NCBI GenBank assembly: GCA_034359265.1
Contig: CP136892.1
Span: forward strand, 8,914,501 to 8,978,500
From: Canna indica
Lineage: Eukaryota; Streptophyta; Magnoliopsida; Zingiberales; Cannaceae
DNA: 64,000 nt
Direction of reading: 5' to 3'
Positions 1 through 11,157 of this stretch are shown in pieces. Below the pieces are notes generated by a model that worked only from the letters and a program-made list of their open reading frames with translations, had not been told where the DNA came from and searched no databases. Within the stretch, counting starts at the first letter, position 1, and each line of letters begins with the position of its first letter. Made by a program: the position numbers and the translations under genes.

Positions 1-2802
1 TTTATTTTTCATCCATACTTCACTTAATGTTTCAGCCATTACCTTATTGTAAATAGAAAACAGACCTCACTTTTTCTTTTCAAATTTCATTCTATTTTTA
101 TTTTTCCAAATTAGCCATATTGAATTTGCAATAAAAGCCAATAATTTTCTAGCTGAATCTTTTTCATATGTTTTAGCTTCTAAGAACCATCTTCCTTCTC
201 TCCTGTCTTGTTTGTGTTGAAAGGATATGCTCAATTTTTGTTCTACCAAATTCCAGTATTCACTTGCAACTTTGCATTTAAACAATATATGTTCCACAGA
301 TTCTTTTTCTTCTCCACACATTACACAATCCTCAATATCATTTCCTGTAAATTTACTGAACTAGTCAGAAATAGGCAGCCTATTCCATATTACTTTCCAG
401 CAAAACAATTTCACTTTCTCAGACACTTTCAGACTCCATACTTTCCACCAGTCAAAGTCAGCTTCAATAGATTTAGTTCCCTTTTGTTTCAGAAAAATGT
501 ATGCTTCTTTGACTGATAACTTTCCATTCATGCTATTCTTCCATACCCATCTATCTTTCAAATTGCTTTTATTTAAGTGAGTAGTTGCAGCTATCAGCTT
601 CAACTCAGCACTTAGAACTTCATCCAGAATATTCCAATTCCACTTCTCATTTATTATCAGCTCATTCACTTTTTTATACTTAAATAGTTCTTCAACATTA
701 ATGTAAGTTGGCCACCACTTAAAAGGAATAACATTTAACCATGGGTCTTCCCAAATATTAGTTTCTTCCCCCATTTGTTATCTGCTTTATAACACCATCT
801 TTTACATTTTCCAATAACATCTGATAACTTCCTCTTTGTATTTCTAATCCAAGGATGTAGACTTACATACTTGCACCTGTACATGTTACTCCAAACATTA
901 TATTCTTCATTCAACAAAGGTAAAATCCTTTTTGCCATTAAAGAATTTTTCATTATTGCCGGATCCCTTGTACCTACTCCTCCAAGGCTTTTTTTTGTAG
1001 TTACCCATTTCCAGCTTATGAGCTTAGCACTTTTTTTTTCACTTCCTCCCCAAATAAAGTTCCTTGTCATGCTTTGCATCTTCTTTATTGCTTTTTCACC
1101 AACCCATAAAGTCATCATATTGTAGACACGAATTGTGTTTGCCACAGAATTAATTAAAGTCAGTCTCCCAGCTTGAGATAACTGATTTTTTTGTCCATCC
1201 TTTCATTCTTTTTCCAATTCTATCAAATATCTTCTGTTGGTTTCTTGTATTCATCCTTCTTGGAGACATCCATGTACCCAAGTATTGCATTGGAAAATAA
1301 CTTTCATTCATGTCTAGAATCTGACATATTTTATGTTTTATTTCAGCTTTGCATTTTTTTGGAAAGTAAACTGCTGGTTTTTCTTTATTTATCCTTTGTC
1401 CAGATAATTCACAATACAAGTCCATAGCCTCGTTTAAACCTTTAACTGATTTCTTATTCCCTTTAATTGATATTATTAAGTCATCTGCGTTGCAATGACT
1501 TAATTCAAAATCATTGAATTTAAAGGGTTTTATTTTTCCAAGACTTACAAAATGTCTTATTATCACTAAAAGCATCTCTTCCATCATAATAAATAAGGTG
1601 ATATAAGATCATCTTGTCTTACTCCCCTATGACCAGAAAAAGGTTCAGAAACCACTCCATTTAGCTTGCAAAAAAATTCAGCCTTCTCAATACAACCTTT
1701 TATCCATTTGATTACCAAATCAGAAAATCTCATCGGTTTAATTGACATGTAAATTATTTCTCACTTCACTCTGTCATATGCTTTTTTGAGATTAATTTTC
1801 ATTACTATATTAGGCTCTTTAGCACCAGAATCATAGAAGAAATTTATAATCTCAGCAACAACCAATATGTTGTCCTGTATTTGCCTCCCCAATACAAATG
1901 CAGTTTGCTATGGACTTATAACTTTTTTCAACAAAGGCCTGAGTCTATTTGCTATTGTCTTTGTTAGTATCTTATATAAAACACTACACAAAGCAATTGG
2001 TCTGAATTCCTCAACTTTGCATGTCTTTTCCTATTTTGGTATCATTACCAATATAGTTTCATTCCATCCCTATGGAAGCACAGCATCTCTCTGAAAAGCA
2101 TCAATTTCAGTTTTGATATTTTCTCCAACAGTTCCCAATTTTTAATATAAAATTCAAGAATAAATCCATCTTTACCTAGACTTTTTTCCCTTCCCATATT
2201 ATTTGCAGCATTCCATATTTCCTTCATATTAAACTCCTTGCACAGTTCTTTTCCTTCCTCCTCTGATATTTTATTCCAATTTAAACACTCTAGGAGTTTC
2301 AGCTTCTCATTATCTTCATTTTTCCACTTCCACAATTTCTTATACCAATCAGCAATATGGTTAGCCATTTCATTCTCATCGATCATTGTTCTCTGCTCAA
2401 CTATTAGATTTTCCACTTTATTTTTTTGCCTCCTTATCCTTATTGAATTGTGAAAAAATTTAGTATTTTTATCCCCTCTTCCATCCATTTACATTTTGCT
2501 TTTGACCACCATTTTAGATTTATCTGTCTATTCAAAGCAAATATTTTATTTGCAAGAACTCTCATATAAGTATGTTCATAGAGAACCACTACTTCATCCT
2601 TCTCTTCTAACTTTAACAAACTCTTGCTGGTTTCAGATAAATTTCTTTCCAAATTTCCAATTCCTTTTGTTCCATTTTATAAGAACCTTCTTCAAGTCAT
2701 TCAGTTTTTCCATAACACTACAATTGGAGTTCTCATTCAGCTTCCACCTTTCCTTTACAATTTCTTTCAATTCTTTATACTCCAACCAAAAATATTCAAA
2801 AG
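1..2802 (-). pseudogene. LINE ORF2, reverse transcriptase and zf-RVT part
   Basis: Minus-strand fragments assemble into an L1 reverse transcriptase. From high to low coordinates: FEYFWLEYKELKEIV linker (about 2800-2640); DGRGDKNTKFFHNS (about 2480); [20 protein letters not shown] and QTAFVLGRQIQDNILV (about 2030-1860); motif A as KINLKKAYDRV (about 1800), with Asn where the catalytic Asp normally sits; motif B as GVRQDDLISPYLL (about 1630-1600); motif C as NADDLIIS (about 1480), still holding the Asp pair. The last part, with NRLP and C..C...H...C spacing in MCGEEKESVEHILFKC, resembles zf-RVT. Stops and frameshifts separate the pieces (near 2045, 1890, 1590, 1148, 775 and 360), so no working enzyme is encoded. 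Confidence 0.88.
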
Positions 2803-3012
2803 CATGGTTTTAAATATTGTACTGTACCGCTCGGTACTGTCGGTATTTATCAGTTTTTTTAAAAACCAGTATACGAGATACCCGGTATTGGGCGATACCG
2901 GGCATCTCGGTTAATACCATCTGGTATAAACTGTATTTGATGTCATACCGGGCAATACCGCACGGTATGACGCAATGACTCTTAAAAAGAGTCGTTGCTA
3001 CAGTGGCCGAAA

Positions 3013-3044
3013 GGCCCCAAACGGCTATATAGCCGTTTGGGGCC
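3013..3044. repeat. 32-bp perfect palindrome in the hAT 5' subterminal region
   Basis: Each 16-base half is ggccccaaacggctat and its exact reverse complement; the centre reads TATATA. It lies about 210 bp inside the left end and about 160 bp before the transposase ATG. Decayed versions occur at the same place in copy 2 (about 16325-16360) and copy 3 (about 45058-45092). It could be a transposase binding site, a promoter element or a hairpin; the sequence alone does not decide. Confidence 0.8.
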
Positions 3045-3205
3045 AGATTTAAGGCTGCTTGAGGTCTTTATAAAGACCACAAACACCTTATTTCACCCCC
3101 ACTCCCCTCCCATCTCCAAAACTCTCAAATCTATCTATCTATCTCTCTCTCTCTCTCTCTCTCTAAACTCTATTTTCTCAATTTTCACGCCGAAACTCTG
3201 TCGAA

Positions 3206-6200
3206 ATGGCGCCGAAGTCTCAAACCGACCCCGCATGACAGCACGGTGTTCGGTTGGAGAAGTCTAATCACTGACAATGCATCCACTATAATATGATTTA
3301 TCGTGGTGGAGACGTCACTTGATTGAAGGCACACTTGGTCGAAACATCAAGTGACGTCGTCAAATGCACCAAAACACCGTCGGAAGTTCGAAAGATGTTC
3401 AAAGAGATGCTCACCAACAAGAAGGAGCAACGTCTTAAGAATACAGATCAACAAGCTGAGTTCGATCGATGACCTACCCAAGAAGTCGGCGGTGGCCAAT
3501 ACGAGGCTCGGGGTGGCGGTGACGACGAGGATCCGGAACTTAAAGCCGGCATCCGAGCTTCATTGGAGCACGCTGCATTCGAACGAGATCGGATGTACTA
3601 TCCTAGATCTCATTTTTTGTATGGCGGCGGCTATGACAGCAGTGGCACAAGCAACATCGGGTTGACTTCGGCTGCTAGATCAATGGACCGAAGTGGTTCA
3701 ATTCCCTTCGGTCCTCATATTGGTCGGAGTTCTAGCACGATGGTACCTCAAAGCAGAGGAGGCATTCGGGGATTCTTCTCAAACCTCGGAGAAAGTGGTA
3801 GGAAAACTAATCTTGATATTTCTGATCTTGATCCCAGGGCATTTCCTCCTCCATCAGCAAAGCAACCGCGCATAGACGATGCTCAGTGGGAGTTGGGGAG
3901 AGCCATCTCCAAATGGTTCCACTTCAGTCGAATTCCTGTAAATGCAGCCAATAACCCATACTATCGAACCATTGTGTCTACCATCCAAAAAGTAAGCTCA
4001 GATATTGCCCCTCCAACTCCCTATGAAATTTTAGGTCATTACCTTGAAGAGGAGGTCGATGAAATAAAAACATGGATCGACGGAATCAAGCGATAATGGG
4101 TGTTAAATTCCCACATTGGTTAAAAATATGACCAATGTAGCCTTTAAATAGTTTGGACAATCGTATCCTCATAAGCTAGCTTTTGGGGTGAGTTAGGCCT
4201 ACTAATTTTTTAACATGGTATCAGAGTCAATTATGTGGTTGATATTGTGCCACCCGCAGATGTCCAATTCTGCAAAACTCCACGCTGCAGATGTCCAATT
4301 CTGGGCGTGATGGGGGTGTGTTAAAGTCTCACGTTGGTTAAAAATATGACCAAGGTAGCCCTTTTGGGGTGAGTTAGGCCTACTAATTTCTTAACAATGG
4401 GGGAGTACGGATACAGTTTGATGTGCGATAGCTGATCCGAGCCAACCCGAATGAGCATCATCAGCTTCCTCATCTATTGCAACAGGAGGGTTATTTATCA
4501 CAAGTCGGTGAACTCGTCCGATGAAATCCATGATACTTACTATATCTCGAAGCTGATCACGGAGGTGATCAAGGAGATTGGACCCCAGAACGTTGTTCAA
4601 GTTATAACCGACTACATAGCCAATTTCAAAAGGGCAGATCAGATAATTTAATAGGATTATCCTCACATATCTTGGACTCCATGTGCAGCCCATTGTGTAG
4701 ACCTAATGATGAAAGATATCAGTGATATATCGATGATGAAGTCGACAATAAAGTAGCCCCAACAAATTACGCGCTTCATCTACAACCACACATGGGTACA
4801 TGCCCTAATGAAAAAATGTATAGAATGTAATTGACTAATTTTTAAATAATTTACGGGTATTTATTTATTAATTAGTTTATCATAAATAATTACTAATGAT
4901 AATTCCATATTTTAGGTGAAATTCTTTGACCAGGAGTGAGTTATTTTGCAACCAACTTCATCGCATTAAGGTCACTCCAACAAAAAAAGGCGACCCTTAT
5001 AACCATGTTACAAGTGAGGAATGGTCTTCGTCAAGATATGCCGGAAAAATTGATGGAAAATAAAGAGAGAAGAACATCCTCAATACGCGCTTCTGGGATT
5101 GCATCAAAGAAATAATCGTCGTCGTAGAACCTTTGTACAAATAAGGTTCTACGACAGGTTGATATGGAAAAAATACCTCAAATGGGTCATCTCTACCACT
5201 ACATCCACCAAGCACACGAAGAAATCAAGAAGGTTATGATTTCTCCTGCCAAGTATGAGCACTTCATCGAAATTATCTCCCGGAGATGGGATAATCAAAT
5301 GGGCTTTTACATACACATCGCAGGTATTTTTTATTTAATATTCGGAAATTATTTAAATTTAATTCATTATGTTTAATTACTTATTCATTATGCTTAATTT
5401 TTTATATGGTATTATTTAAATCCTGCATACCAATATAAATATGATCGTCGATAGTTTATTATATCCCCTCCGTAAGGTCATACAACGAATGTCGGGATCC
5501 CACCGAGAAGCGGCACAAGCTCTCAAAGAATCAAAATGGTTTTGAGATGCAATTGGCAATTTCAGAAATTCATTTGCAATCTCCATCTGAGATACCATGG
5601 ATCCATGTAGATAGAATTTTTTTTGTCATATTATTTATCAAAGATAAAATCCCATTACTAATATTAATTTTAAATTTGTTGCAGTCGAATGGTGGTTGCA
5701 ATTTGGAACCGAAGTTCCAACTCTTCGAAAGATTGCAACACACATCCTCTCGCAAACTACATCATCAAGTGGATGCGAGAGGAATTGGTAAACCTTCGCC
5801 TTGATTCATACGAAGCCACGCAACCGCCTTTCGTACGTCCGATTAGAGAAGCTCGTATATGTTCATTACAACATGCGACTTCGATTGCGGGCGATGCAGA
5901 ACGAAGATAAAGATATTCCAAATGTAGATCCGTTCGATGACGAGTTCATCCAAGGCGATACGGACCCGATAATTGATTAGTGGAGTGCAATGAAGACTGA
6001 CCCGCCTCTTCTTAATGAACCAAGCGAACCACCTCGGCCTTCACCAATTATATCTGATGCTGTTGAGTTTGAGAGTCAACCAGAAGACACAGATAGTCAA
6101 GCTCTTGAGAGGGACATGGCCCATGCTCCCTTGGACTCTCAACGAGTTCGACAAGTAAGACAACGATCCACATCCGACTCTCCATCTTCACAATCAATGG

Positions 6201-6804
6201 GAAAGAATAAGGCAGCACCTTCACATTCAACTGCAAAAGGCAAAGGCAAAGACAAAAGGAAACGACCAATTGATCCTTTGGACGCGATTGCGGATGAAGA
6301 AGACGAGCCCTCGGTTCATAGCAGTAGCAGCACAGAAGACGGAGGAGATGATGATGGAGCTCAGGGAGAAGACACTATCGTGCCATCAACATCGGCACCT
6401 GCCGATCTATGGACGAATGAGAAATACTTCGACCACTGCACCCAAGATCAAGATCACGATGCTAGAGCTGGAGGAAGAACTTGGGTGTACGAGAAGAGAG
6501 GCCGACGTCGAGGAGGTGGACCGACAACTTTGCAATATTACCATCACGATATGATTAGTGGCTTGCAAGAGATTTCTAGATCAACCTACTCTGTATCAAG
6601 TATCTACTCAACTGATGATACATGGACTAGTTCTTGGACTGCCAATAAAGAAACACTGATGGGTATGTGGTATAATGGATACCAAGGCATGATGATATGA
6701 GATCATTTTCAAATATCGGCATTGGAGACTTACGGTATCGACCTTAGTTGTGTATGTCCCCAAGATATGTACGAGTACGACGGACATCATTCGTCCGCAT
6801 TTTA
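3206..6804 (+). pseudogene. hAT transposase, copy 1 (BED / DUF659 / hAT-C), broken
   Basis: The reading starts at MAPKSQTDPA (ATG 3206), the equivalent of the start in copy 3. Order: BED-like N-terminus (3206-3400), a low-complexity linker, DUF659 (ISKWFHFSRIP at about 3907; the MSIISFLIYC and ITDY parts lie after the TRIM at 4450-4660), an RNase-H-like part (4916-5322 and 5418-5600), and the hAT dimerisation block SSGCERNW (about 5765), followed by a long tail to HHSSAF at 6804. Introns with GT/AG-like borders separate the parts (about 4831-4915, 5323-5417, 5600-5684). Several stops, many explained by CGA-to-TGA or TGG-to-TGA changes, plus the TRIM, inactivate it. The BED zinc knuckle has lost its second Cys (QCIHYN where copy 3 has QCLYCD). 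Confidence 0.82.
4101..4396 (+). mobile_element. TRIM retrotransposon (terminal-repeat retrotransposon in miniature) with ATGGG target duplication
   Basis: Two direct terminal repeats, 4101-4215 and 4319-4396, each start TGTTAAA and end TTAACA. Directly after the first is TGGTATCAGAGT (4216-4227), an initiator-Met-tRNA primer binding site. A purine run gatgggggtg (4309-4318) precedes the second repeat, as a polypurine tract should. The interior of about 100 bp is non-coding and holds a 17-bp sequence twice (starting at about 4256 and 4290). The element is flanked by ATGGG at 4096-4100 and 4397-4401. The second repeat lacks about 37 bp between short TAGC repeats. The paralogous hAT at 17408-17440 shows the uninterrupted site. 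LTR-DNA-PBS-PPT-LTR in under 300 bp with no gene defines a TRIM. Confidence 0.93.
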
Positions 6805-6819
6805 AACATTATATTCATG

Positions 6820-7088
6820 TATGGGCGGCCCAAGAAATATTGTGGCCTAAGACAAAATTTTAAAATGGGGCCTTTTAATGTGCTAATCAAAAGCACATTG
6901 CAATGATCTTTAATACTTAATCCTTTTATTTAAATTAAACTTTAAAAACATGCATGCATTAATTCCATGGTATCATAGTCTCACCTCTCTCATTCTTCCA
7001 CATATATTAATTGACATGCATGCATCATGCCCATCCACTTGGGGCCTAAGGCAATTGCCTTATTGGTCTAGTGGATGGGTCAGCCCTG
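6820..7088. mobile_element. hAT-type MITE, 269 bp, with tattcatg target duplication
   Basis: Ends TATGGGCGGCCC and, read from the other side, CAGGGCTGACCC form imperfect terminal inverted repeats of hAT type. The 8-bp duplication tattcatg occurs at 6812-6819 and 7089-7096. Copy 3 of the host hAT has the uninterrupted site (tattcatgtaattgac, minus strand, near 42565). A longer relative lies at 59512-60103, sharing GGCCTAAG near the left end and GCCTAAGGCAATTGCC near the right. Confidence 0.88.
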
Positions 7089-7305
7089 TATTCATGTATT
7101 TGACATTTGAATATTAAATTTAAGTATTTCTTGATCAATTATGTGTTATTGAAGTTATTTTTAACAGCAAAAAAAATAAAAAAAATAAAAAAGCTGGTAT
7201 GCCTTTTTCGTACCGGCCCGTACCGTGTGTCAGTACGGTACGATATTGATACATACCGGTACCAGTCACCGACCGAGATCTGCACCAGTACCGATATTTT
7301 TTCAT

Positions 7306-8033
7306 TTCATTTCCTCTCCTCCATCTCCTATTTTCACACTTAACCAATAATGGCCTGTGATCAGATCCCACCATGCTTAAATGCTCAACTTCAATTGTCA
7401 TATGCCAATCCATCCATTCTGTGTTGTAATAAACTCTGCCGGCCATGCAATTATTCTTCCTTCTCCAGTTCTTTTATTTGACCATGTGAAAGGTGGTCCT
7501 TTAAATCCTGCATCCACCAAACCAGTAATGCTTATAAAGTTGTTAAAATGTATACTTGATTGATTTTTTTCAAAATGTCCGCCTCCTCTCTTTTCTGACC
7601 CATTTGAAACACAGTTCATATCTCCCAAAACCAACCATTGAATCTCAGGTAAGTCAACCTTTTTCAATCTATTCCAGAGAGTATTCCTTTCTTTGATATT
7701 TGTGCTTGCATATATTACAGAAAGTAAAAAGTACTTTCCATTTTCTCTTTCAATTACACAGTTAATACATTGCTTATCCTTTTGCACAGTCCTTCCATTC
7801 AGAAAATTTTTCCTCCATAGAAGAATGATACCACCTGATTTGCCATTGCTCTCTACAAAATCACCTTCCCAGATTATGCTCCTCCTTTTTAAGTATTGTA
7901 CAGCTTCCATCCATTCTAGATGAGTTTTCAGTAACAAAACTATCTCCACATTTTTTCTGTAAATATTTGACCATAAATACTCATTGGTCTCCCATTTTCT
8001 AGCACCTCTTATATTCCAACTTATGATCTTCAT
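7306..8033 (-). pseudogene. LINE ORF2 N-terminal endonuclease domain
   Basis: The ORF starts MKIISWNIRGARKWE at 8033, the usual start of the L1 exonuclease-endonuclease-phosphatase domain. Motifs in order: SWNIRG; LLLKTHLEW, where the catalytic Glu of the usual LLLETHL is Lys; VLGDMNCV (the D-x-N pair kept); SDHRPLL at about 7360 (catalytic Asp-His kept). A frame change near 7400-7446 separates the first 211 codons from the SDHRPLL end. The reading continues to RWRRGNEMK and stops at the hAT boundary. The enzyme would nick target DNA; the Glu-to-Lys change and frameshift indicate a dead copy. Confidence 0.87.
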
Positions 8034-8068
8034 TAATTTTTTTCTAAAAAGTTTTCCTTTCCTAATTC

Positions 8069-9583
8069 TTACCCTGGGTCACCTTCAGCACCAATAGCAA
8101 TAGTTTCCTTAGAGAACCTCCTTTTCTTCATCCTAACATACTTGGAAGCAATTGGGAAATTTATCAGTGATTTTCCGTCTGCTTTATCTAACCCTTTCCA
8201 TTCTTTTGCCATTTTCCTTTCACTACTTCTTGATCTTTCTAGTTCAAAACCTTCTTCTAGGAAATCTTCTTCTGCATGTTCATTCTCCAAAATTCTTGAT
8301 AGAGAATTACTGAGTTTCTCATAAAGTGTATCCAGATTTACTTCTTTCTTTTGCTCTTTTATGCTTTTCTCCTTTTCAATTTCCATCTCCATAGTTTTGA
8401 AAACCATATTCTCTTTGCCTTTATTTTTTTCAATTATGTCAATCTTCATGCCACTTAGACCTTCCTCATACATCTTATCATATACAACCTTCTTTTGCCA
8501 TATCTTCAAATTTTTATCCATCTGCACATTCAGATTTTTTCCAACTTCTTTTACTTTTCCTGTTGTAGTTTCAGTCATCTTTCCTCTGCTTTGTATCTCT
8601 TGGCTCCTCCCATTATCACTTACTTTTTCAAAGATTGGATTGTTCAACACAACAAATGAGTTTTTCAAAACATCATCTCCCTGTTAACATTTTTCTGAAC
8701 ATTTCTTTTCCTCTTTTGAACTTGGATCCATGGCCCTAATAAGGCCTCACCCTTGTCCCTCTCTCCCATTTCTTTGTTAATTTGCACATTTTCCTATTCT
8801 ACATCCTTCCCATTCAAATAATATGCTTCGAGATGACCAATTCTTCCACAACCAAAGCAAATCTTTAGGAGATTCTCATATTCTATGTTCTGAAAGAACT
8901 TGCCATTTTTTGTCTCCAGCCATATATCTTGTTCCATAGGTTTCTTCAAATCTAGCATAGCACATACCCCTTGCGAATTTCCCCCTTTCCCCGATCAAGT
9001 GAAATCACCAATCTTTACAGGTTTTCCTATTGATGCTGCCAATTGAGGAAGTATTGACTTGTGCATAAACTCGTATGTCAATCCTGACATTTGTATCCAG
9101 ACCGGTACGACTGAGATGATTTATTTTAGAGGTTGAAAACACTCCTTCCATGGGATCAAAGACATAGCCACCTTTTCAAAAATCATGGACCTTCCGAATA
9201 TACTCTCCAGTATTCTTCTTCATTTAAGAATTTAAAAGCAAAAAAACCAGCAGTTAAGTCTATTACTTGGCAATATCAGATTTCAATCTCCATATCTTAC
9301 GCATAGCATTTTTAACAAGTCCTAAAGAGGGAGTTCTACCAAAGTATTTTCCATATAGTATTAATTTGCATTCATACCTGACTTTTTCCGGATCTTCCTC
9401 AGCGATATGCACTCTTCCCTTTGTCATTTTCTCAATTTTCTCTATCTTCTCTTTAAGCTCCTTTGAGTTTTGCCAATCCTCCTCTTTCCTCGCCAATCTG
9501 AAGAGACCAGCCCAAGAATTTGGTTGCCTCTTCAGAGTAGCTCCATCTTTCGCTTTTTGAATCCAATTTATTCGCCCCTCCAA
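8069..9583 (-). pseudogene. LINE ORF1 (DUF4283-like, CCHC knuckle, charged tail)
   Basis: Minus-strand reading starts MEGRINWIQKAKDG at 9583. RTPSLGLVKNAMRKIW followed by DLTAGFFAFKF and YWRVYSEGPWF (about 9340-9180) is the DUF4283 signature of plant LINE/gag-like proteins. At about 8865-8820 it reads KICFGCGRIGHLEAYY, a CCHC knuckle whose last Cys is now Tyr. A lysine/glutamate-rich tail (8069-8668) ends just 36 bp before the ORF2 start. Stops at about 9260 and in 8700-9180 break it. The family binds LINE RNA; this copy is not functional. Confidence 0.75.
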
Positions 9584-9760
9584 AGCCTGCGTTTCCTTTG
9601 CTTCTTTTCAGGAAGAAGATAGAAACACCGCTTCTTTGAATCCCATCTCCACTATCTGATCGATCAGATCAGGTGATTTTTGGGGCATCGAGATCGGGGT
9701 TGACAAGGTCGCCTTTGTCGCCGTTGACACAACCCTCATTTTTTACCCACAATTTCATCA

Positions 9761-10083
9761 GAGATTTCCCTGATTAGAAATTAAGTTAGATAATTACTAA
9801 GCAGTTGCCCAATTACTTGAATTAACAATTAAATCAGCTAAAATTATCCCACGCCAATTAAATTAGCTTAATATTCCAATTGTTTAGCAATTAATTTGAC
9901 GAAGCAATTAAGTTAGATAATTAATTAGTTGACAACACAATTGACTCCTAGTAGCAATTAAGTTGGATTAATATTGGGCAAAATAATTAATTGGGTTGGG
10001 TAACAATTATTTCATAGCAAATTGGCGGTTCGACAATTAATTGGGCAAGGCACCGATTGCTCTAATTAACAACTAAATTATTA
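9761..10083. other. AT-rich spacer with short diverged direct repeats
   Basis: No gene. It contains several imperfect repeats of an aattaagttagataatta-like motif (about 9777, 9830, 9860, 9905 and 9955), spaced 30-50 bp. This could be LINE 5' UTR or an old unrelated repeat. Confidence 0.5.
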
Positions 10084-10091
10084 CATACAAT

Positions 10092-10550
10092 TAGAGCTAT
10101 AATCGAGTCGAGTTGAGCTCGAGTCCAAACAATCTCAGCTCGAATCGCTTAAAAAATGTTGAGCTCCAACTCGAGCTCGAGCTCGATCGAGCTCCGATCT
10201 CCAAGTTTGAGCTTGGCTCGAGCTATACTTGAGCTCGGCTTGTTAGGCTCGTTTATTTTTTCCCGCTTCAGTGAGCTTATGAACGAGCTCGATTAAGTTT
10301 GCCTCGACATCGAACTCCATGAGCTTGAATTCTACCAAGCTTAGTGGTGCTCGTAAATGAGCTCGAACTTAAGCTCACATCTAAAGCTCAATTAGGCTCG
10401 CAAGTTCCTTGGGCCGAGTATTGGTTAGCTCAAGTTCAATTCGCTCACATGTAAAGTTCAGCTCGAGCTCGGCTCAAGCTGGATAAGATCGAGTTAAGTT
10501 TGAGTTTTCATTGAGTCGATCCTGAGGAGCTCCGGTCACTTGCACCCCTA
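10092..10550. mobile_element. hAT-type MITE rich in GAGCTCGAG motifs
   Basis: Ends tagagctataatcgag and, from the other side, taggggtgcaagtgac are imperfect hAT-type inverted repeats. The flanks catacaat (10084-10091) and cctataat (10551-10558) agree at six of eight bases, suggesting an aged 8-bp duplication. The body is packed with gagctcgag/gctcga words and has no ORF. It belongs to the same family as 62257-62687 and the piece at 22285-22596. Confidence 0.7.
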
Positions 10551-10558
10551 CCTATAAT

Positions 10559-11041
10559 TAAATGATTATTGTGCATATTGCTTTATATTCCAACAATTGC
10601 TCACAAATTAATTAGGCAAAGCAATTTATGGACACCAATTATTTCTATATATATTTTTTTTGCCAATTTTTATATATAATGTCATGCCAGCATATGGCAT
10701 TTGAAATCATGCCACGGGGCTTTGTTAAATCTTACTTATATATATACTGAACAACATTTCCCCGATACTGAAATAAATTTATGGAAAATTCTCAAAAACA
10801 ACATAAGAATATAGAAATTATCTAAACCAGGATCAAAAAGTAAATATTTCGAGTTTATCTTCCAATGCTTTTGGTCAAAGTCCTTAAAATGCTAGTCAAA
10901 CCAAAATCTTTTAACACTATTTTTTAAAATAAAATATTTCATTTAGGCTACTTATACATTTATTTAGCATAATGTTTCATAATTTTCCAGCCAGAAGTCC
11001 TGAAACTCATCGAGACTTTTGCTGAAAGACTTATTTATGCT

Positions 11042-11101
<60 letters not shown>

Positions 11102-11157
11102 GAATTAAAAAAAATTCGAGGGAATTTAAAGCGCATTTTTCAATAATATTTGGATAC
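10559..11157. other. Non-coding AT-rich spacer with a long (TA)n tract
   Basis: No coding potential seen on either strand. The only clear structure is the dinucleotide run listed separately at 11044-11097. Confidence 0.6.
11044..11097. repeat. (TA)n microsatellite
   Basis: About 27 TA units without interruption. Confidence 0.95.

Larger units (their letters stand above)
2803..7304 (+). mobile_element. hAT (DUF659-type) transposon, copy 1, inserted in the LINE
   Basis: The left end CATGGTTTTAAATATTG matches the terminal inverted repeat of the well-defined copy at 42323-45429. The right end is recognised by similarity to that copy's other end (CCGTACCG...CGGTACGG blocks at 7215-7295) but its last bases are decayed. 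I place it near 7304; the 8-bp target copy expected from 2795-2802 (ttcaaaag) is not seen on the right. The interior encodes a broken BED/DUF659/hAT-C transposase. Two later insertions lie inside it: a TRIM at 4101-4396 and a MITE at 6820-7088. It interrupts the LINE, so it is younger than the LINE. Confidence 0.85.
1..9760 (-). mobile_element. L1-type LINE, decayed, 3' end beyond window, split by a hAT insertion
   Basis: A non-LTR retrotransposon read on the minus strand. From high to low coordinates it shows ORF1 (DUF4283-like, then a CCHC knuckle), an apurinic-type endonuclease, reverse transcriptase and a C-terminal zinc region; this order is that of plant L1 elements. Coding sense is interrupted at 2803-7304 by a hAT transposon. 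The endonuclease side ends in ...RRGNEMK and the RT side resumes with FEYFWLEYKEL, which is the expected continuous L1 linker. Many stops and frame changes make it a fossil. The 5' boundary near 9760 is a guess, because I see no target duplication and the 3' end lies outside the window. Confidence 0.85.
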
